This document shows, in pieces, positions 45,299 to 53,609 of a stretch of DNA of 64,000 nucleotides; positions within the stretch are counted from its first letter, which is position 1, and every line of letters starts with the position of its first letter. The DNA comes from Algoriphagus oliviformis (GTDB lineage Bacteria; Bacteroidota; Bacteroidia; Cytophagales; Cyclobacteriaceae), in NCBI RefSeq assembly GCF_017254915.1, contig NZ_JAFKCT010000008.1, forward strand, positions 62,001-126,000, given 5' to 3'. Below the pieces are notes generated by a model. The model did no database searches. It saw only the letters and a program-made list of their open reading frames with translations, and had not been told where the DNA came from. Position numbers and translations under genes: made by a program.

Positions 45299-45502
45299 AT
45301 GTACATCATCAAGGTAAAAGGAAAAGCCAAAATCCCGGACTACATCCAGATCCGGGACGAAAACTTCGTTTTGGTCGCTTACTTCAGGGCTGACCGGCCG
45401 CTGAAAAGCATAGAAAAATTTGGGCTGGCAGGCAGGGAAAGCCAGCTTGAGGAAGTGATCAAAAACCTACCTTTCGGCAAACTTCAAAAACTAGAACTCT
45501 AA
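45299..45502 (+). CDS. Small uncharacterised protein upstream of ftsE
   Basis: A 67-residue protein, not assigned to a family. It is compact, soluble and basic, with two beta-like stretches (MYIIKVKGKAK, NFVLVAYFRAD) and a charged helix (ESQLEEVIKNL). The stop codon lies three bases before the ftsE start, so it is probably in one operon with ftsE. Codon use and spacing support a real gene. Confidence 0.65.
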   Translation: MYIIKVKGKAKIPDYIQIRDENFVLVAYFRADRPLKSIEKFGLAGRESQLEEVIKNLPFGKLQKLEL

Positions 45503-45505
45503 ACC

Positions 45506-46216
45506 ATGGATTTCAGTACCCAACCTGTGCTTCAGGTCACGCAGGCCACCATCTTCCAGGGAGACAGCCCCGTGCTATCGGACATCAATTTTGCCGTGGA
45601 GCAGCACGAGTTCGTGTTTCTCATCGGACGGACAGGCAGCGGCAAAAGCTCCCTACTCAAGACCCTCTATGCAGACCTTCCCCTGCAATCCGGACTGGGG
45701 GAAATCGTGGGATACTCCCTCACCAAGATAAAAAACAGCGAAATCCCCTACCTCAGGAGAAAAATCGGAATCATCTTCCAGGACTTCCAGCTCTTCAGCG
45801 ACCGCACGATACGCGAAAATCTGTCTTTCGTCCTGAAAGCCACCGGCTGGAAAGACACCTCCAAGATCAAAGAGCGGATCAGCGAGGTATTGATCCAAGT
45901 CGGGCTGACCGACGCCCTCCAAAAGATGCCCCACCAGCTCTCCGGCGGAGAGCAACAGCGTGTGGTCATCGCCAGAGCCCTGCTCAACGAACCCTCCATC
46001 CTCCTGGCTGACGAACCCACCGGAAACCTGGACCCGGACGTCGCCGATGGAATATTTAAGCTCTTTCAGGAGATCAACAAAAAAGGAACCGCCATCCTGA
46101 TGGCCACGCACAACCATGAGCTGCTTCGCAAGTTCCCCTATCGCGTCCTGAAATGCGAAAACGGAAAGCTCCTTGACAGCAAACTTCATGACATTTCCTT
46201 CAGCTCTTCCTTCTGA
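45506..46216 (+). CDS. ftsE: Cell division ATP-binding protein FtsE
   Basis: A 236-residue ABC ATPase. Walker A is GRTGSGKSS, the Q-loop [15 protein letters not shown], signature LSGGEQQRV, Walker [14 protein letters not shown], and the switch His in ATHNHELL. The FQDFQLL-like Q-loop and the length are typical of FtsE, which with FtsX controls peptidoglycan hydrolases at the septum. No ftsX gene is adjacent, so the membrane partner is elsewhere. It follows a 67-residue gene by three bases. LolD-type ATPases are the main alternative. Confidence 0.85.
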   Translation: MDFSTQPVLQVTQATIFQGDSPVLSDINFAVEQHEFVFLIGRTGSGKSSLLKTLYADLPLQSGLGEIVGYSLTKIKNSEIPYLRRKIGIIFQDFQLFSDRTIRENLSFVLKATGWKDTSKIKERISEVLIQVGLTDALQKMPHQLSGGEQQRVVIARALLNEPSILLADEPTGNLDPDVADGIFKLFQEINKKGTAILMATHNHELLRKFPYRVLKCENGKLLDSKLHDISFSSSF

Positions 46217-46290
46217 AGCCCAAAAAGAACCACCGCCCGACAAAACAACCGCACACCCGAGGCCGTTTTGAAAAGGCTAACATATCAACC

Positions 46291-47676
46291 ATGAGACTTA
46301 CCAAACCAACTCTATTGCTTCTGGCGGCGGGCTTGGCATTTTCCTGCCAACCCGAAGACGAACTTCCACAGGTCGATCCGGCTTCCAACCAAGCGGCCAA
46401 CCGCTGGATACTCGATGTGATGGAGGAGGTTTATTATTGGCTCGATGATCTCGGAACCCCCATCTCGGAGAGCTCCGACCCGGCGGATTACTTCGAAGCC
46501 CTGCTCAACCGGCCCACGGATCGATTTTCGGTGATCTATCCCGACTATCAGGAGCTGATCAATGCGCTCAGTGGAGTCAATCTGGAGGCTGGATATGAAT
46601 TCATCCTGTACCGAGAGAGCTCCGAGGCCAACAGCAACGTGTACGCCTCGGTCTCTTATATCAAGAAAAACAGCCCCGCTTCCAATGTCGACCTCAAGCG
46701 TGGCGACATCATCAACAAGATCAACGGCACACAGCTGACGATGAACAACTACTCCGAGCTGCTCGGGGCCACAGCGGGCATGCACACGCTCTCCTATGCC
46801 AGATTCAGCGAAGCCAGCAATGCCTATTCGCCCATGCCTGACGTGACGCTTACCGCAGTGCAGCTGGCAGAAAACCCGAACTTTCTCGACACGGTCTACA
46901 CCATCGACAATGAGAAAATCGGCTACGTGGTGTACCACTTCTTTGCCCCTGGGCCGAGCGCAAACAACACCTCCTACGACACCGAAATGGATGGTATCTT
47001 TGCCAGCTTCAAAGCCGAGGGCATCGACCATCTGATCGTGGACTTTCGCTACAATGGTGGCGGATACGTCTCCTCGGCGGTCAATCTGGCCAGCCTCATC
47101 GCGCCGGGCGTGGGAAGCACGAGTGTTTTCTCAAAAACCAAGTACAACAACTATCTCATGGATCAGTTTTCCGAACTGAGAAACGTGCAGACCCCCTTCC
47201 TTGCCAAGACCCAAAATCTCGGAAACACACTCTCCGACAACCGGGTCTATATCCTGACCTCCTCTAGGACCGCCTCTGCCTCGGAGCTGATCATCAACGG
47301 GCTAAAACCCTACATGGATGTATTCCTGATCGGTGACGTGACTACGGGCAAAAATGTCGGCTCGATTCCTTTTGAGGACGAAGAAAACAGCCAAAACGAA
47401 TACGGCATCCTGCCCATCGTCTCCCAAAGCTTCAATAGCCTCGACCAGTCTGACTACACCGCAGGCTTCACGCCAAACATCACCGTAAAGGAAACACAGG
47501 AACGCCTTCGGCCCTTTGGCGATATAAACGAGCTCCTGCTGCGAACGGCCATCTCCCAGATCACGGGCGTGCCCTCGGGGGCAAGATTTGAGCAGCTCAG
47601 CCGCCAGGATATCGGCAGCTCGCTGGACGTCCAGATCCGCTCTGGTATCCAGATCGAGGCCCCACTCCAAAAGTAA
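46291..47676 (+). CDS. S41 family peptidase (C-terminal processing type) lipoprotein
   Basis: A 461-residue lipoprotein (MRLTKPTLLLLAAGLAFSC, Cys19). A PDZ-like domain is at about 105-170 (NSPASNVDLKRGDIINKINGTQLT). The tail-specific protease core contains HLIVDFRYNGGGYVSSA and the Ser-Lys dyad: Ser329 in TASASE and Lys354 in TTGKNVG, spaced 25 residues as in CtpA. The N-terminal part (SNQAANRWILDVMEEVYYWLDD) is common in Bacteroidota S41 enzymes. It should cleave envelope proteins near their C-termini. A hairpin terminator follows. Confidence 0.9.
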   Translation: MRLTKPTLLLLAAGLAFSCQPEDELPQVDPASNQAANRWILDVMEEVYYWLDDLGTPISESSDPADYFEALLNRPTDRFSVIYPDYQELINALSGVNLEAGYEFILYRESSEANSNVYASVSYIKKNSPASNVDLKRGDIINKINGTQLTMNNYSELLGATAGMHTLSYARFSEASNAYSPMPDVTLTAVQLAENPNFLDTVYTIDNEKIGYVVYHFFAPGPSANNTSYDTEMDGIFASFKAEGIDHLIVDFRYNGGGYVSSAVNLASLIAPGVGSTSVFSKTKYNNYLMDQFSELRNVQTPFLAKTQNLGNTLSDNRVYILTSSRTASASELIINGLKPYMDVFLIGDVTTGKNVGSIPFEDEENSQNEYGILPIVSQSFNSLDQSDYTAGFTPNITVKETQERLRPFGDINELLLRTAISQITGVPSGARFEQLSRQDIGSSLDVQIRSGIQIEAPLQK

Positions 47677-47680
47677 CCCA

Positions 47681-47707
47681 CAGCCCCTTCTAGGGGCTTT
47701 TTTATTG
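47681..47707 (+). terminator. Terminator after the S41 peptidase gene
   Basis: AGCCCCT and AGGGGCT pair around a three-base loop at 47682-47698, followed by a run of T. It begins six bases after the stop codon. Confidence 0.85.
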
Positions 47708-47817
47708 TCTTTTGCCGCGCTTGCCAAGAGCAAAATACCACCAAGTCACAGATTAACAAATTGTTAAGTATCCGGTCATGGGTTCATACTTAGCCGCGAC
47801 AACTTTAAATTCGAGGC

Positions 47818-48030
47818 ATGGAAACTGCAGCGTCATTTTTGATTCTTTTGGTCTTGTATTTTCTGGGAGGGCTTGCGGTCGTGCAGCTCGTGGTCAAGCC
47901 GGTCAGAAAATTGGTCCCCAACGCCAACGGGCAGAGCAAGCACTGGGAGACAAACTATTCGAAACTTTTAGCCATCAGCCTGCTGCTCTCCATCGCCACC
48001 GCCACCTTGGCTCTTTTTATTTTCCCCTGA
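47818..48030 (+). CDS. Small two-helix membrane protein, unknown
   Basis: A 70-residue protein, not recognised. Two hydrophobic helices (about residues 5-27 and 50-68) flank a basic, polar loop (KPVRKLVPNANGQSKHWETN), so both ends should be on one side of the inner membrane. ATG 47818 has no strong ribosome binding site. The gene is flanked by terminators on both sides, which supports independent expression. Confidence 0.55.
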   Translation: METAASFLILLVLYFLGGLAVVQLVVKPVRKLVPNANGQSKHWETNYSKLLAISLLLSIATATLALFIFP

Positions 48031-48035
48031 GAAAA

Positions 48036-48063
48036 CAAAAAGCCGGCTCATCGGCCGGCTTCA
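48036..48063 (-). terminator. Terminator after the TPR gene
   Basis: AAGCCGGC and GCCGGCTT form a near-perfect hairpin at 48040-48061. Read on the minus strand it ends in TTTTTGTTTT. It lies 24 bases after the TPR gene stop. Confidence 0.85.
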
Positions 48064-48085
48064 AGGACATCTAGAGTGATTCAGA

Positions 48086-48790
48086 TCAGTTGGTCTTCTT
48101 CAGGTTTTCTTTGGCCTGATCAAACGCGGGATCCATTGCAATGGCCTCGTTGAAAGCGGTTTTGGCTTCCGCCTTGGAGTTTTGATCCAGGTAGATCAAG
48201 CCTTTCAGGTTAAGTGCGGCTGCCTTCATGCTGATCTGCTGGGTCTCGGTCTGCGACTTGGGAAAGCCGATCTTTTCGTCTGCCTTGGCATTTTTCACCA
48301 GCATGGTCACGGAGTTCATCGCTTCTTCATAGCGCTTCAGGTTGTACTGGATAAAGCCGGACTTGTAAAGGCTGAAGTTGTCCCCAGTCAGCAGGTAGAG
48401 GCTTTCGAAGTGGGGCAAAGCCCTGTCCAAAGCGCCCAGTTGCTCCAGCGAGTAGGCGGCGATCTCGAGAGCGCCGATATTTTTGTCATTTACCTTGAGG
48501 ATATCCATGGATACCAGCGCCGCGGAAGCATACTGCTGGGCGTCAAAATACAGGTTTGCCAAAGCTTCGCGATAGCGCATGTCCTCGGGATTTCTCACCA
48601 TGAGGTCAAAGAGTTTGGTCTTGGCAATGCCGACGTCGCTGTAGGACATGGCGATCTGGTAGGCTGCCTGGTCGGTCGCGTTGAGTACGGCTTTCAGCTT
48701 TGGATCCAGCTTGGGCAGGGAGTCGTTGGTTTGGGCAGTGAGATTTCCGGCACAGAAGGCCAGGAGCAGCAGGATTAAGGTGCGCTTCAT
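48086..48790 (-). CDS. Exported TPR protein
   Basis: A 234-residue protein with a signal peptide (MKRTLILLLLAFCAGNLTAQ). Residues 60-230 show four or five TPR-like helical pairs (RYREALANLYFDAQQYASAALV, ALNLKGLIYLDQNSKAEAKTAFNEAIA). No enzyme motif. It is probably periplasmic and a scaffold. It lies three bases downstream of the CCA transferase gene, so the CCA transferase, an upstream unknown protein and this protein form an operon. Confidence 0.8.
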   Translation of the reverse strand: MKRTLILLLLAFCAGNLTAQTNDSLPKLDPKLKAVLNATDQAAYQIAMSYSDVGIAKTKLFDLMVRNPEDMRYREALANLYFDAQQYASAALVSMDILKVNDKNIGALEIAAYSLEQLGALDRALPHFESLYLLTGDNFSLYKSGFIQYNLKRYEEAMNSVTMLVKNAKADEKIGFPKSQTETQQISMKAAALNLKGLIYLDQNSKAEAKTAFNEAIAMDPAFDQAKENLKKTN

Positions 48791-48793
48791 TTG

Positions 48794-50242
48794 TTAATCG
48801 TTGTTTTCTTGGTGATGTGAATTGTCGTCTACAGGAGCGATGCCTTTTTCACGGGCAATGTCAAACATGAGTTTTCGGGCAGCTTCTGGATTGTTTTGGA
48901 TTTTGCCCTCCAATATAGCTTCTTTTATTTCTTCCTTGATTTCCCCGATGATTTTGGACGGAGGAAGGCCAAAAATCGCCATGATTTCCTCGCCGCTGAC
49001 CGGAGGCTGGAAGTTTCGTACCTGGTCTTTCTCCTCCACCTCTTTGAGCTTCTCCTCTACCTTGTCAAAATTGTCCAGGTAGCGCTGGACTTTCTTGTTG
49101 TTTTTGGAGGTGACGTCCGCCCGGCAGAGCTTCATCAGGTCGTCGATGTCATCCCCTGCGTCAAAAAGCAGCCTTCGCAGCGCCGAGTCAGTCACCTCAT
49201 CCTTCACCAGCGCGATGGGGCGAAGGTGGAGCCTCACGAGCTTCTGCACGTATTTCATGCGCTCGTCCATGGGCAGCTTCATCCTGCGAAAAATACCCGG
49301 AGTCATGCGGGCGCCTTTGTCCTCATGGCCGTGGAAAGTCCAACCCACCTTGGGGTTGAAGCGCTTGGTGGCAGGCTTGGCGATGTCGTGCATGATCGCT
49401 GCCCAGCGGAGCCAGAGGTTGTCCGTCATCACACAGACATTGTCCAGCACCTGGAGCGTATGGTAGAAATTGTCCTTGTGCGACTTGTCATCCACGGAGT
49501 CCACGCCCTGCAGGGCGACCATTTCCGGGAAAAACTCCTGGAGTAGCTTGGACGCAAAGAGCAATTTAAACCCATAGGAAGGCTTGGGAGTCTTCACGAT
49601 CTTGTTGACTTCGTCGATGATACGCTCGGCAGAGATGATCTTCAGCCGGTCGGCATTTTCCGTGATCGCAAAAAAAGTGTCGGGGTCGATGTCAAAATTG
49701 AGCTGCGCGGCAAAGCGGACCGCCCGCATCATGCGCAGCGGATCGTCCGAAAAGGTCACCCCAGGCTCCAATGGCGTCTTGATGGTCTTTCTTTTGATAT
49801 CGCCTATGCCGTCAAAAGGATCCACCAGCTCGCCATAGTCCTCAGCATTGAGCGAGACAGCCATCGCGTTGATCGTAAAGTCCCTGCGCTCCAAATCCTC
49901 CTGCAAAGTACCGTCCTCGACGATAGGCTTGCGTGATTCCAGGCGATAGGATTCCTTGCGCGCGCCGACAAACTCCAGCTCACAGTCCTCGAGCTTCAGC
50001 ATGGCGGTGCCAAAGTTTTTGAAAACGGAAAGCGGCACATGCGTGTCAAAAGACTTGGCGACTTCCTGCGCCAGGCTGATTCCGCTTCCCACACAGGTAA
50101 AGTCTATGTCCTTGCTGGGACGGCCCAGTACCAAGTCTCGGACATAGCCGCCCACCACGTAGGACTTGATGCCCAAACGGCCAGCTGCCGCGCCCACTTT
50201 TTCAAATATGTCGTGCTCGTCCAGCCTCGATTTGAAATTCAT
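48794..50242 (-). CDS. cca: CCA tRNA nucleotidyltransferase with HD domain
   Basis: A 482-residue class II nucleotidyltransferase. The catalytic head has GGYVRDLVLG and the metal-binding DIDF; RRDFTINAMA and the RRxxD-like ERIIDEVNKI region are conserved. An HD domain follows (HTLQVLDNV, MHDIAKPATK). It adds or repairs the 3' CCA of tRNAs. The start overlaps the end of the unknown upstream gene (ATGA), and the TPR gene follows three bases after the stop. The long tail after residue 430 is partly charged. Confidence 0.92.
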   Translation of the reverse strand: MNFKSRLDEHDIFEKVGAAAGRLGIKSYVVGGYVRDLVLGRPSKDIDFTCVGSGISLAQEVAKSFDTHVPLSVFKNFGTAMLKLEDCELEFVGARKESYRLESRKPIVEDGTLQEDLERRDFTINAMAVSLNAEDYGELVDPFDGIGDIKRKTIKTPLEPGVTFSDDPLRMMRAVRFAAQLNFDIDPDTFFAITENADRLKIISAERIIDEVNKIVKTPKPSYGFKLLFASKLLQEFFPEMVALQGVDSVDDKSHKDNFYHTLQVLDNVCVMTDNLWLRWAAIMHDIAKPATKRFNPKVGWTFHGHEDKGARMTPGIFRRMKLPMDERMKYVQKLVRLHLRPIALVKDEVTDSALRRLLFDAGDDIDDLMKLCRADVTSKNNKKVQRYLDNFDKVEEKLKEVEEKDQVRNFQPPVSGEEIMAIFGLPPSKIIGEIKEEIKEAILEGKIQNNPEAARKLMFDIAREKGIAPVDDNSHHQENND

Positions 50243-50706
50243 CCGGTGATAATTTTGATGTCGCCCTCAGGGCCCAGAAACATTTCTTTGGTATTGGGTC
50301 CCAAAAGGGGAAAATAAAGATCAGTACTAAAATCCGCCTCTCCGGAACCAATCCTGGCCAGAACAGGCTGGGATATGGCGAAAAGCAGTTTGTTCCAGTT
50401 GGAATCCCGAATCAGGGAAAAGCGGATGTTGCCATCCCGCAGGGGGGCTGTCTTCAGCACCGGATTCACCGGGCTGTGGTAGATCGTAGGCTTGGTCGCA
50501 AACTCCACCACATCCAGCGACACTTCCGAAAAAGGCTCACATACAGACCGGATCTGGAACATGTCAAACAGGAGAAAAGTCCAGTCCTCCCCCATTTCGG
50601 CTTGCCAAGACTCGCTTTTCAAAAGCGTCAAGGTCTTGCCGTTTCCCTCTTTGATAGTCACCTGCCCTTTGTCACGAAAGGTTTTTACGATTGCCTGCTG
50701 ATCCAA
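50239..50706 (-). CDS. Uncharacterised protein coupled to cca
   Basis: A 155-residue soluble protein, not recognised. It has no signal peptide or membrane segment. Beta-like stretches (QVTIKEGNGKTLTLLKSESW, DWTFLLFDMFQIRSV) alternate with short helices. The stop overlaps the cca start by four bases (ATGA), so the pair is translationally coupled. A Sua5-type protein was considered, but no YrdC motif is present. Confidence 0.65.
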   Translation of the reverse strand: MDQQAIVKTFRDKGQVTIKEGNGKTLTLLKSESWQAEMGEDWTFLLFDMFQIRSVCEPFSEVSLDVVEFATKPTIYHSPVNPVLKTAPLRDGNIRFSLIRDSNWNKLLFAISQPVLARIGSGEADFSTDLYFPLLGPNTKEMFLGPEGDIKIITG

Positions 50707-50770
50707 GTGATTTTGAATTTTGGCGTAAAAATAGTCAGATTATCTTGCCCGAGCCGCTAAAATCTAAAAC

Positions 50771-50802
50771 ACAAAAAAACCTCCCCGGAATACGGAGAGG
50801 CG
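50771..50802 (-). terminator. Terminator after the DUF6249 gene
   Basis: CCTCCCCG and CGGAGAGG form an imperfect hairpin at 50780-50800; on the minus strand it runs into seven T. It lies about 30 bases after the stop codon. Confidence 0.7.
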
Positions 50803-50829
50803 AAAGGGCAGTCTTTAGCGTGGTTTAGC

Positions 50830-51165
50830 TTACTCTTTTTCCAGCTTTCGGTTGACAAAAAAGCTGGTCACCAGCCCGAGTCCGCCGAAGATGAAAATAC
50901 TTGCCGGGAAGGACACGTCGTCATCCATTCCTGCCTGCTCCAGAGCCGCTCCGACCAGCACACCGATGCCGATACCGATGGCCAGCAGGGCCAGATTGAG
51001 GATGATAGAGCCTATGCCGTTCTTTTTGCCGGTGTTGAAGAGCGAGGCATCCGCCCCCTTTTCGATGAGCGCCAGTCGCTCCTTGTTTCTTGTGGTCAGG
51101 TAGACGTACACTACGCCAAAGATGGAGGAGAAAACGATGAGCGGGATGAGGATGTCTTCTTGCAT
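50830..51165 (-). CDS. DUF6249-type small membrane protein
   Basis: A 111-residue protein with three hydrophobic segments: residues 6-24 (PLIVFSSIFGVVYVYLTT), 49-72 and 84-103. Between the first two lies NKERLALIEKGADASLF, a motif typical of small Bacteroidota membrane proteins annotated as DUF6249. Its function is not known. ATG 51165 is the chosen start. The gene is divergent from an ECF sigma factor gene 112 bases away; an association of this family with sigma factors is plausible but unproved. Confidence 0.75.
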   Translation of the reverse strand: MQEDILIPLIVFSSIFGVVYVYLTTRNKERLALIEKGADASLFNTGKKNGIGSIILNLALLAIGIGIGVLVGAALEQAGMDDDVSFPASIFIFGGLGLVTSFFVNRKLEKE

Positions 51166-51277
51166 GTGGTTTTTGGTTTGTTTGTCCTTTGGATGCGGGG
51201 TGGGCAAAAAAGGTTACAAGACACTTTAAAAAAAATTGCTGTAACTTCTTTGGCGGTATCCGCATCTAAGCTTTTGA

Positions 51278-51853
51278 ATGCAATTCCTGGAAGACAACCA
51301 CTACATCGAGCTAGCCCGCCAAGGCGACACGAAGGCTTTTGGCTCTCTGGTGCAAAAACACCAGCGCCTGGTCTATACCTTGGCACTCCGGATGCTGAAA
51401 AATACCGAAGAAGCACAGGAAGCCGCGCAGGACACCTTTGTAAAGGTGTACCAATCGCTGGGCAGCTTTGAGGGAAAGTCGAAGTTTACTACCTGGATGT
51501 ATCGGGTAGTCTATAATGAGTGCGCCGGAAGGCTGAGAAAAACCAAAAGGCAGCTGACCTGGATCGAGGACCTGATGGAAAAATCCGGCGAGCCAGCGGA
51601 CTTTTTGGACGGACTGGAGATCTTGCAGCGCGATGAGCGGGCAGCGCTAGTAAAAAAGGGAATCGAGCTCCTCACCCCGGCGGAGGCCGTGGTCTTGACC
51701 CTGTTTTACTTCGAAGAACTCTCCATCAAGGAAATCGTCTCTATCACCGGACACACCGAGTCCAACGTAAAGGTGCAGCTCTTTCGCGGAAGGAAGCATC
51801 TGGAAGAAAATCTGAAAAAACTGTCAAGCAAAGAACTAATTGGCCTGCTATGA
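51278..51853 (+). CDS. ECF-type RNA polymerase sigma factor
   Basis: A 191-residue sigma-70 family protein. Region 2 is LVQKHQRLVYTLALRMLKNTEEAQEAAQDTFVKVYQSL with FTTWMYRVVYNEC; region 4 is LSIKEIVSITGHTESNVKVQLFRGRKHLEENL, the helix-turn-helix for the -35 region. The stop overlaps the start of a membrane protein gene by four bases (ATGA), the usual arrangement for an ECF factor and its anti-sigma partner. The target promoters and the signal are unknown. Confidence 0.92.
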   Translation: MQFLEDNHYIELARQGDTKAFGSLVQKHQRLVYTLALRMLKNTEEAQEAAQDTFVKVYQSLGSFEGKSKFTTWMYRVVYNECAGRLRKTKRQLTWIEDLMEKSGEPADFLDGLEILQRDERAALVKKGIELLTPAEAVVLTLFYFEELSIKEIVSITGHTESNVKVQLFRGRKHLEENLKKLSSKELIGLL

Positions 51854-52272
51854 AAGAAGAAAAAGCCACCTCCCAAGACTCCCTGAAAAAATGGATCGTC
51901 GAAGCAGGAATGGATTCGCCTGGAGAAGACTTCCACCTAGCGGTATTGAAAAAAATCGAGTCCCTACCCCAAGCCGCTCCCGCCTATCGTCCGGTCATCG
52001 CGCCCTGGGCCTGGATGCTCATCTTGGGACTGGTGTCCCTGATTGTCGCCGGAAGCTTCCTTACTTCTGCCTCTCCCTCTTCCCCAGAAGCGGACCTGCT
52101 GGCGGAGAGCTTGCAGCGACTGAAGCAGACTTTGCCCAACTTCGGAGGTCTGGGATTGACTTTGCCTTCACTCCACTTGAGCCCTCCCTTTGTCATCGGG
52201 GTACTGGCTTTTTTTATATTGGGTTTTATCGCGATAGCCGGTCCGCTCAGGCGAAGACAGGAAGCTATATAA
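51850..52272 (+). CDS. Putative anti-sigma-like membrane protein
   Basis: A 140-residue protein translationally coupled to the sigma factor gene. The N-terminal 45 residues are cytosolic and charged (SLKKWIVEAGMDSPGEDFHLAVLKKIE). There are two hydrophobic helices at about 53-72 (WAWMLILGLVSLIVAGSFL) and 112-133. No zinc anti-sigma motif (HxxxCxxC) is seen. The position suggests an anti-sigma or signalling role; the family was not recognised. A bidirectional terminator follows. Confidence 0.6.
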   Translation: MKEEKATSQDSLKKWIVEAGMDSPGEDFHLAVLKKIESLPQAAPAYRPVIAPWAWMLILGLVSLIVAGSFLTSASPSSPEADLLAESLQRLKQTLPNFGGLGLTLPSLHLSPPFVIGVLAFFILGFIAIAGPLRRRQEAI

Positions 52273-52275
52273 AAA

Positions 52276-52304
52276 CAAAAAAGACAGCAATGCTGTCTTT
52301 TTTG
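52276..52304. terminator. Bidirectional terminator after the sigma operon
   Basis: AAAAAAGACAGC and GCTGTCTTTTTT form a perfect hairpin at 52277-52303 between convergent genes. Confidence 0.9.
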
Positions 52305-52323
52305 TTTGATGCCATTGGCTAAA

Positions 52324-52728
52324 TTAACCTTTCAACCAGTTAATAAAAGTCTGATAACCAACACCAATTTCTCTAGCGAAAGCTGCTTTGGTTTTTTTGC
52401 CGGCAGCTTCTACTTTTTGCCACTCTTCTACAATTTTGCTCTTCTCGGCGTCAGAAAAAGATCTTCTTTTGCCAGTTCCTTTGGATGAAGAACCACCGCT
52501 CAATGCAGCAATCAGATCATTCAATTCGCTTACAAATTTACCGTCTGTCAAAAACAAACCAGCCGCTTCCAGCTTCTTGATCACCTCGTCTTTTGGATTT
52601 ACGGGAGTGACGGCAATGCCTCTTGCAGCAGCTTCATGCAAGTCGATTTTCTTTCCTTCAGAAGTTACATAGATAAAGCCCTCTGTTCTTTTTAGATCAG
52701 CGATAGCTTCTTTAATTAGTTCTCTCAT
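52324..52728 (-). CDS. Orphan protein with transposase-type C-terminal helix-turn-helix
   Basis: A 134-residue protein. The C-terminal 50 residues (RRSFSDAEKSKIVEEWQKVEAAGKKTKAAFAREIGVGYQTFINWLKG) follow the pattern of the HTH that opens IS3-type and related transposases. The N-terminal half (residues 1-70) is unlike transposases: a small beta/alpha unit (FIYVTSEGKKIDLHEAAARGI) followed by a helix. A low-complexity GGSSSKGTGK linker joins them. There is no transposase catalytic gene or inverted repeat nearby, so it is probably a DNA-binding protein of its own or a domesticated HTH. The coding sequence is clearly more AT-rich than its neighbours. Confidence 0.65.
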   Translation of the reverse strand: MRELIKEAIADLKRTEGFIYVTSEGKKIDLHEAAARGIAVTPVNPKDEVIKKLEAAGLFLTDGKFVSELNDLIAALSGGSSSKGTGKRRSFSDAEKSKIVEEWQKVEAAGKKTKAAFAREIGVGYQTFINWLKG

Positions 52729-52847
52729 TTTCGTAAAGATTAATATGTATCAATATAAATCCCCGAAAGATATCAATTGATTTTTATTCGATAAATAGAT
52801 TTAATGAATATTTACAAATTAATATCCAGGCTATCTCCGAGCACACA
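52729..52847. other. Very AT-rich spacer between two AT-rich genes
   Basis: About 119 bases, mostly A and T (for example AATATGTATCAATATAAAT). It should hold the promoter of the HTH gene on the minus strand; a clear -7 box was not found. Confidence 0.5.
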
Positions 52848-53609
52848 TCAATTTAAAGAATAAGAAAGCAACCAGGCTTCTATTAGGTTTCCGGATCCGG
52901 TCTTTTTGGCCAACAGGCTAAAGTAAGTTTTCTCCAAATGTGGATCGCAAAACTGCGTTTGGTAGAGACTGAGGTCTTTGCTGGCCAGGAGCTGGGCCAG
53001 CATCTCGTGGAAGGAGGCAAATTCCGGCAGCGTGTTTGGGATGCCCTTTGGAGCAAGATCATTGCCCAAGCCCTCTCCACAGTAGGCAAACGTATATCTA
53101 GGCTGCCCCTCCGCACCCAACTTGAACAAAACAATAGAGTCACGGCCAGAAGTAAGCGTGGCCACCTCCTCCAGATCCTCGTTTAGCCGGATATCTTCCA
53201 GTAGAGACTCGACCAAAAAATACACAAAACGCTTCCATGCCCCAAGTATGGAAGGGCTGAAACCATAATTGTCCACTTCAAAAAACCCGTGTTTATATAC
53301 TTCCAATTCCCAGTCATTGCTCTCGCATAGCGAATTCAATTCAAACCACTCGCCACCAAATTGCTCCGAAAGAGGCCAAAAACAAACCAACTTTTTTCTC
53401 GCTATCACTATTTCATCAAAAACATGTGAATAGATCTTGTTGATCACATTTACATCTTCTTCAAAACGAGTCCAGTCGGTTTGGGAAAATAACCTAACAG
53501 GATCCAATGCAAACGCTTCCACATTGCTTGTTGAAAAACCGAAAGGCTCCTGACCGCCTTCATCTGACAGGTGATCTACCAACGCAATACTTTTGTTTCT
53601 TAAGTCCAT
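52848..53609 (-). CDS. Uncharacterised 253-residue protein
   Basis: A soluble 253-residue protein, not recognised. It has no signal peptide or membrane segment, and is acidic with many aromatic residues (CFWPLSEQFGGEWFELN, ILGAWKRFVYFLVESLLEDI). The C-terminal half has a hydrophobic stretch (AEGQPRYTFAYCGEG). Base composition is more AT-rich than the core genes to either side, and codon use is less biased, as in transferred or fast-evolving genes. No neighbour points to its role. Confidence 0.6.
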   Translation of the reverse strand: MDLRNKSIALVDHLSDEGGQEPFGFSTSNVEAFALDPVRLFSQTDWTRFEEDVNVINKIYSHVFDEIVIARKKLVCFWPLSEQFGGEWFELNSLCESNDWELEVYKHGFFEVDNYGFSPSILGAWKRFVYFLVESLLEDIRLNEDLEEVATLTSGRDSIVLFKLGAEGQPRYTFAYCGEGLGNDLAPKGIPNTLPEFASFHEMLAQLLASKDLSLYQTQFCDPHLEKTYFSLLAKKTGSGNLIEAWLLSYSLN

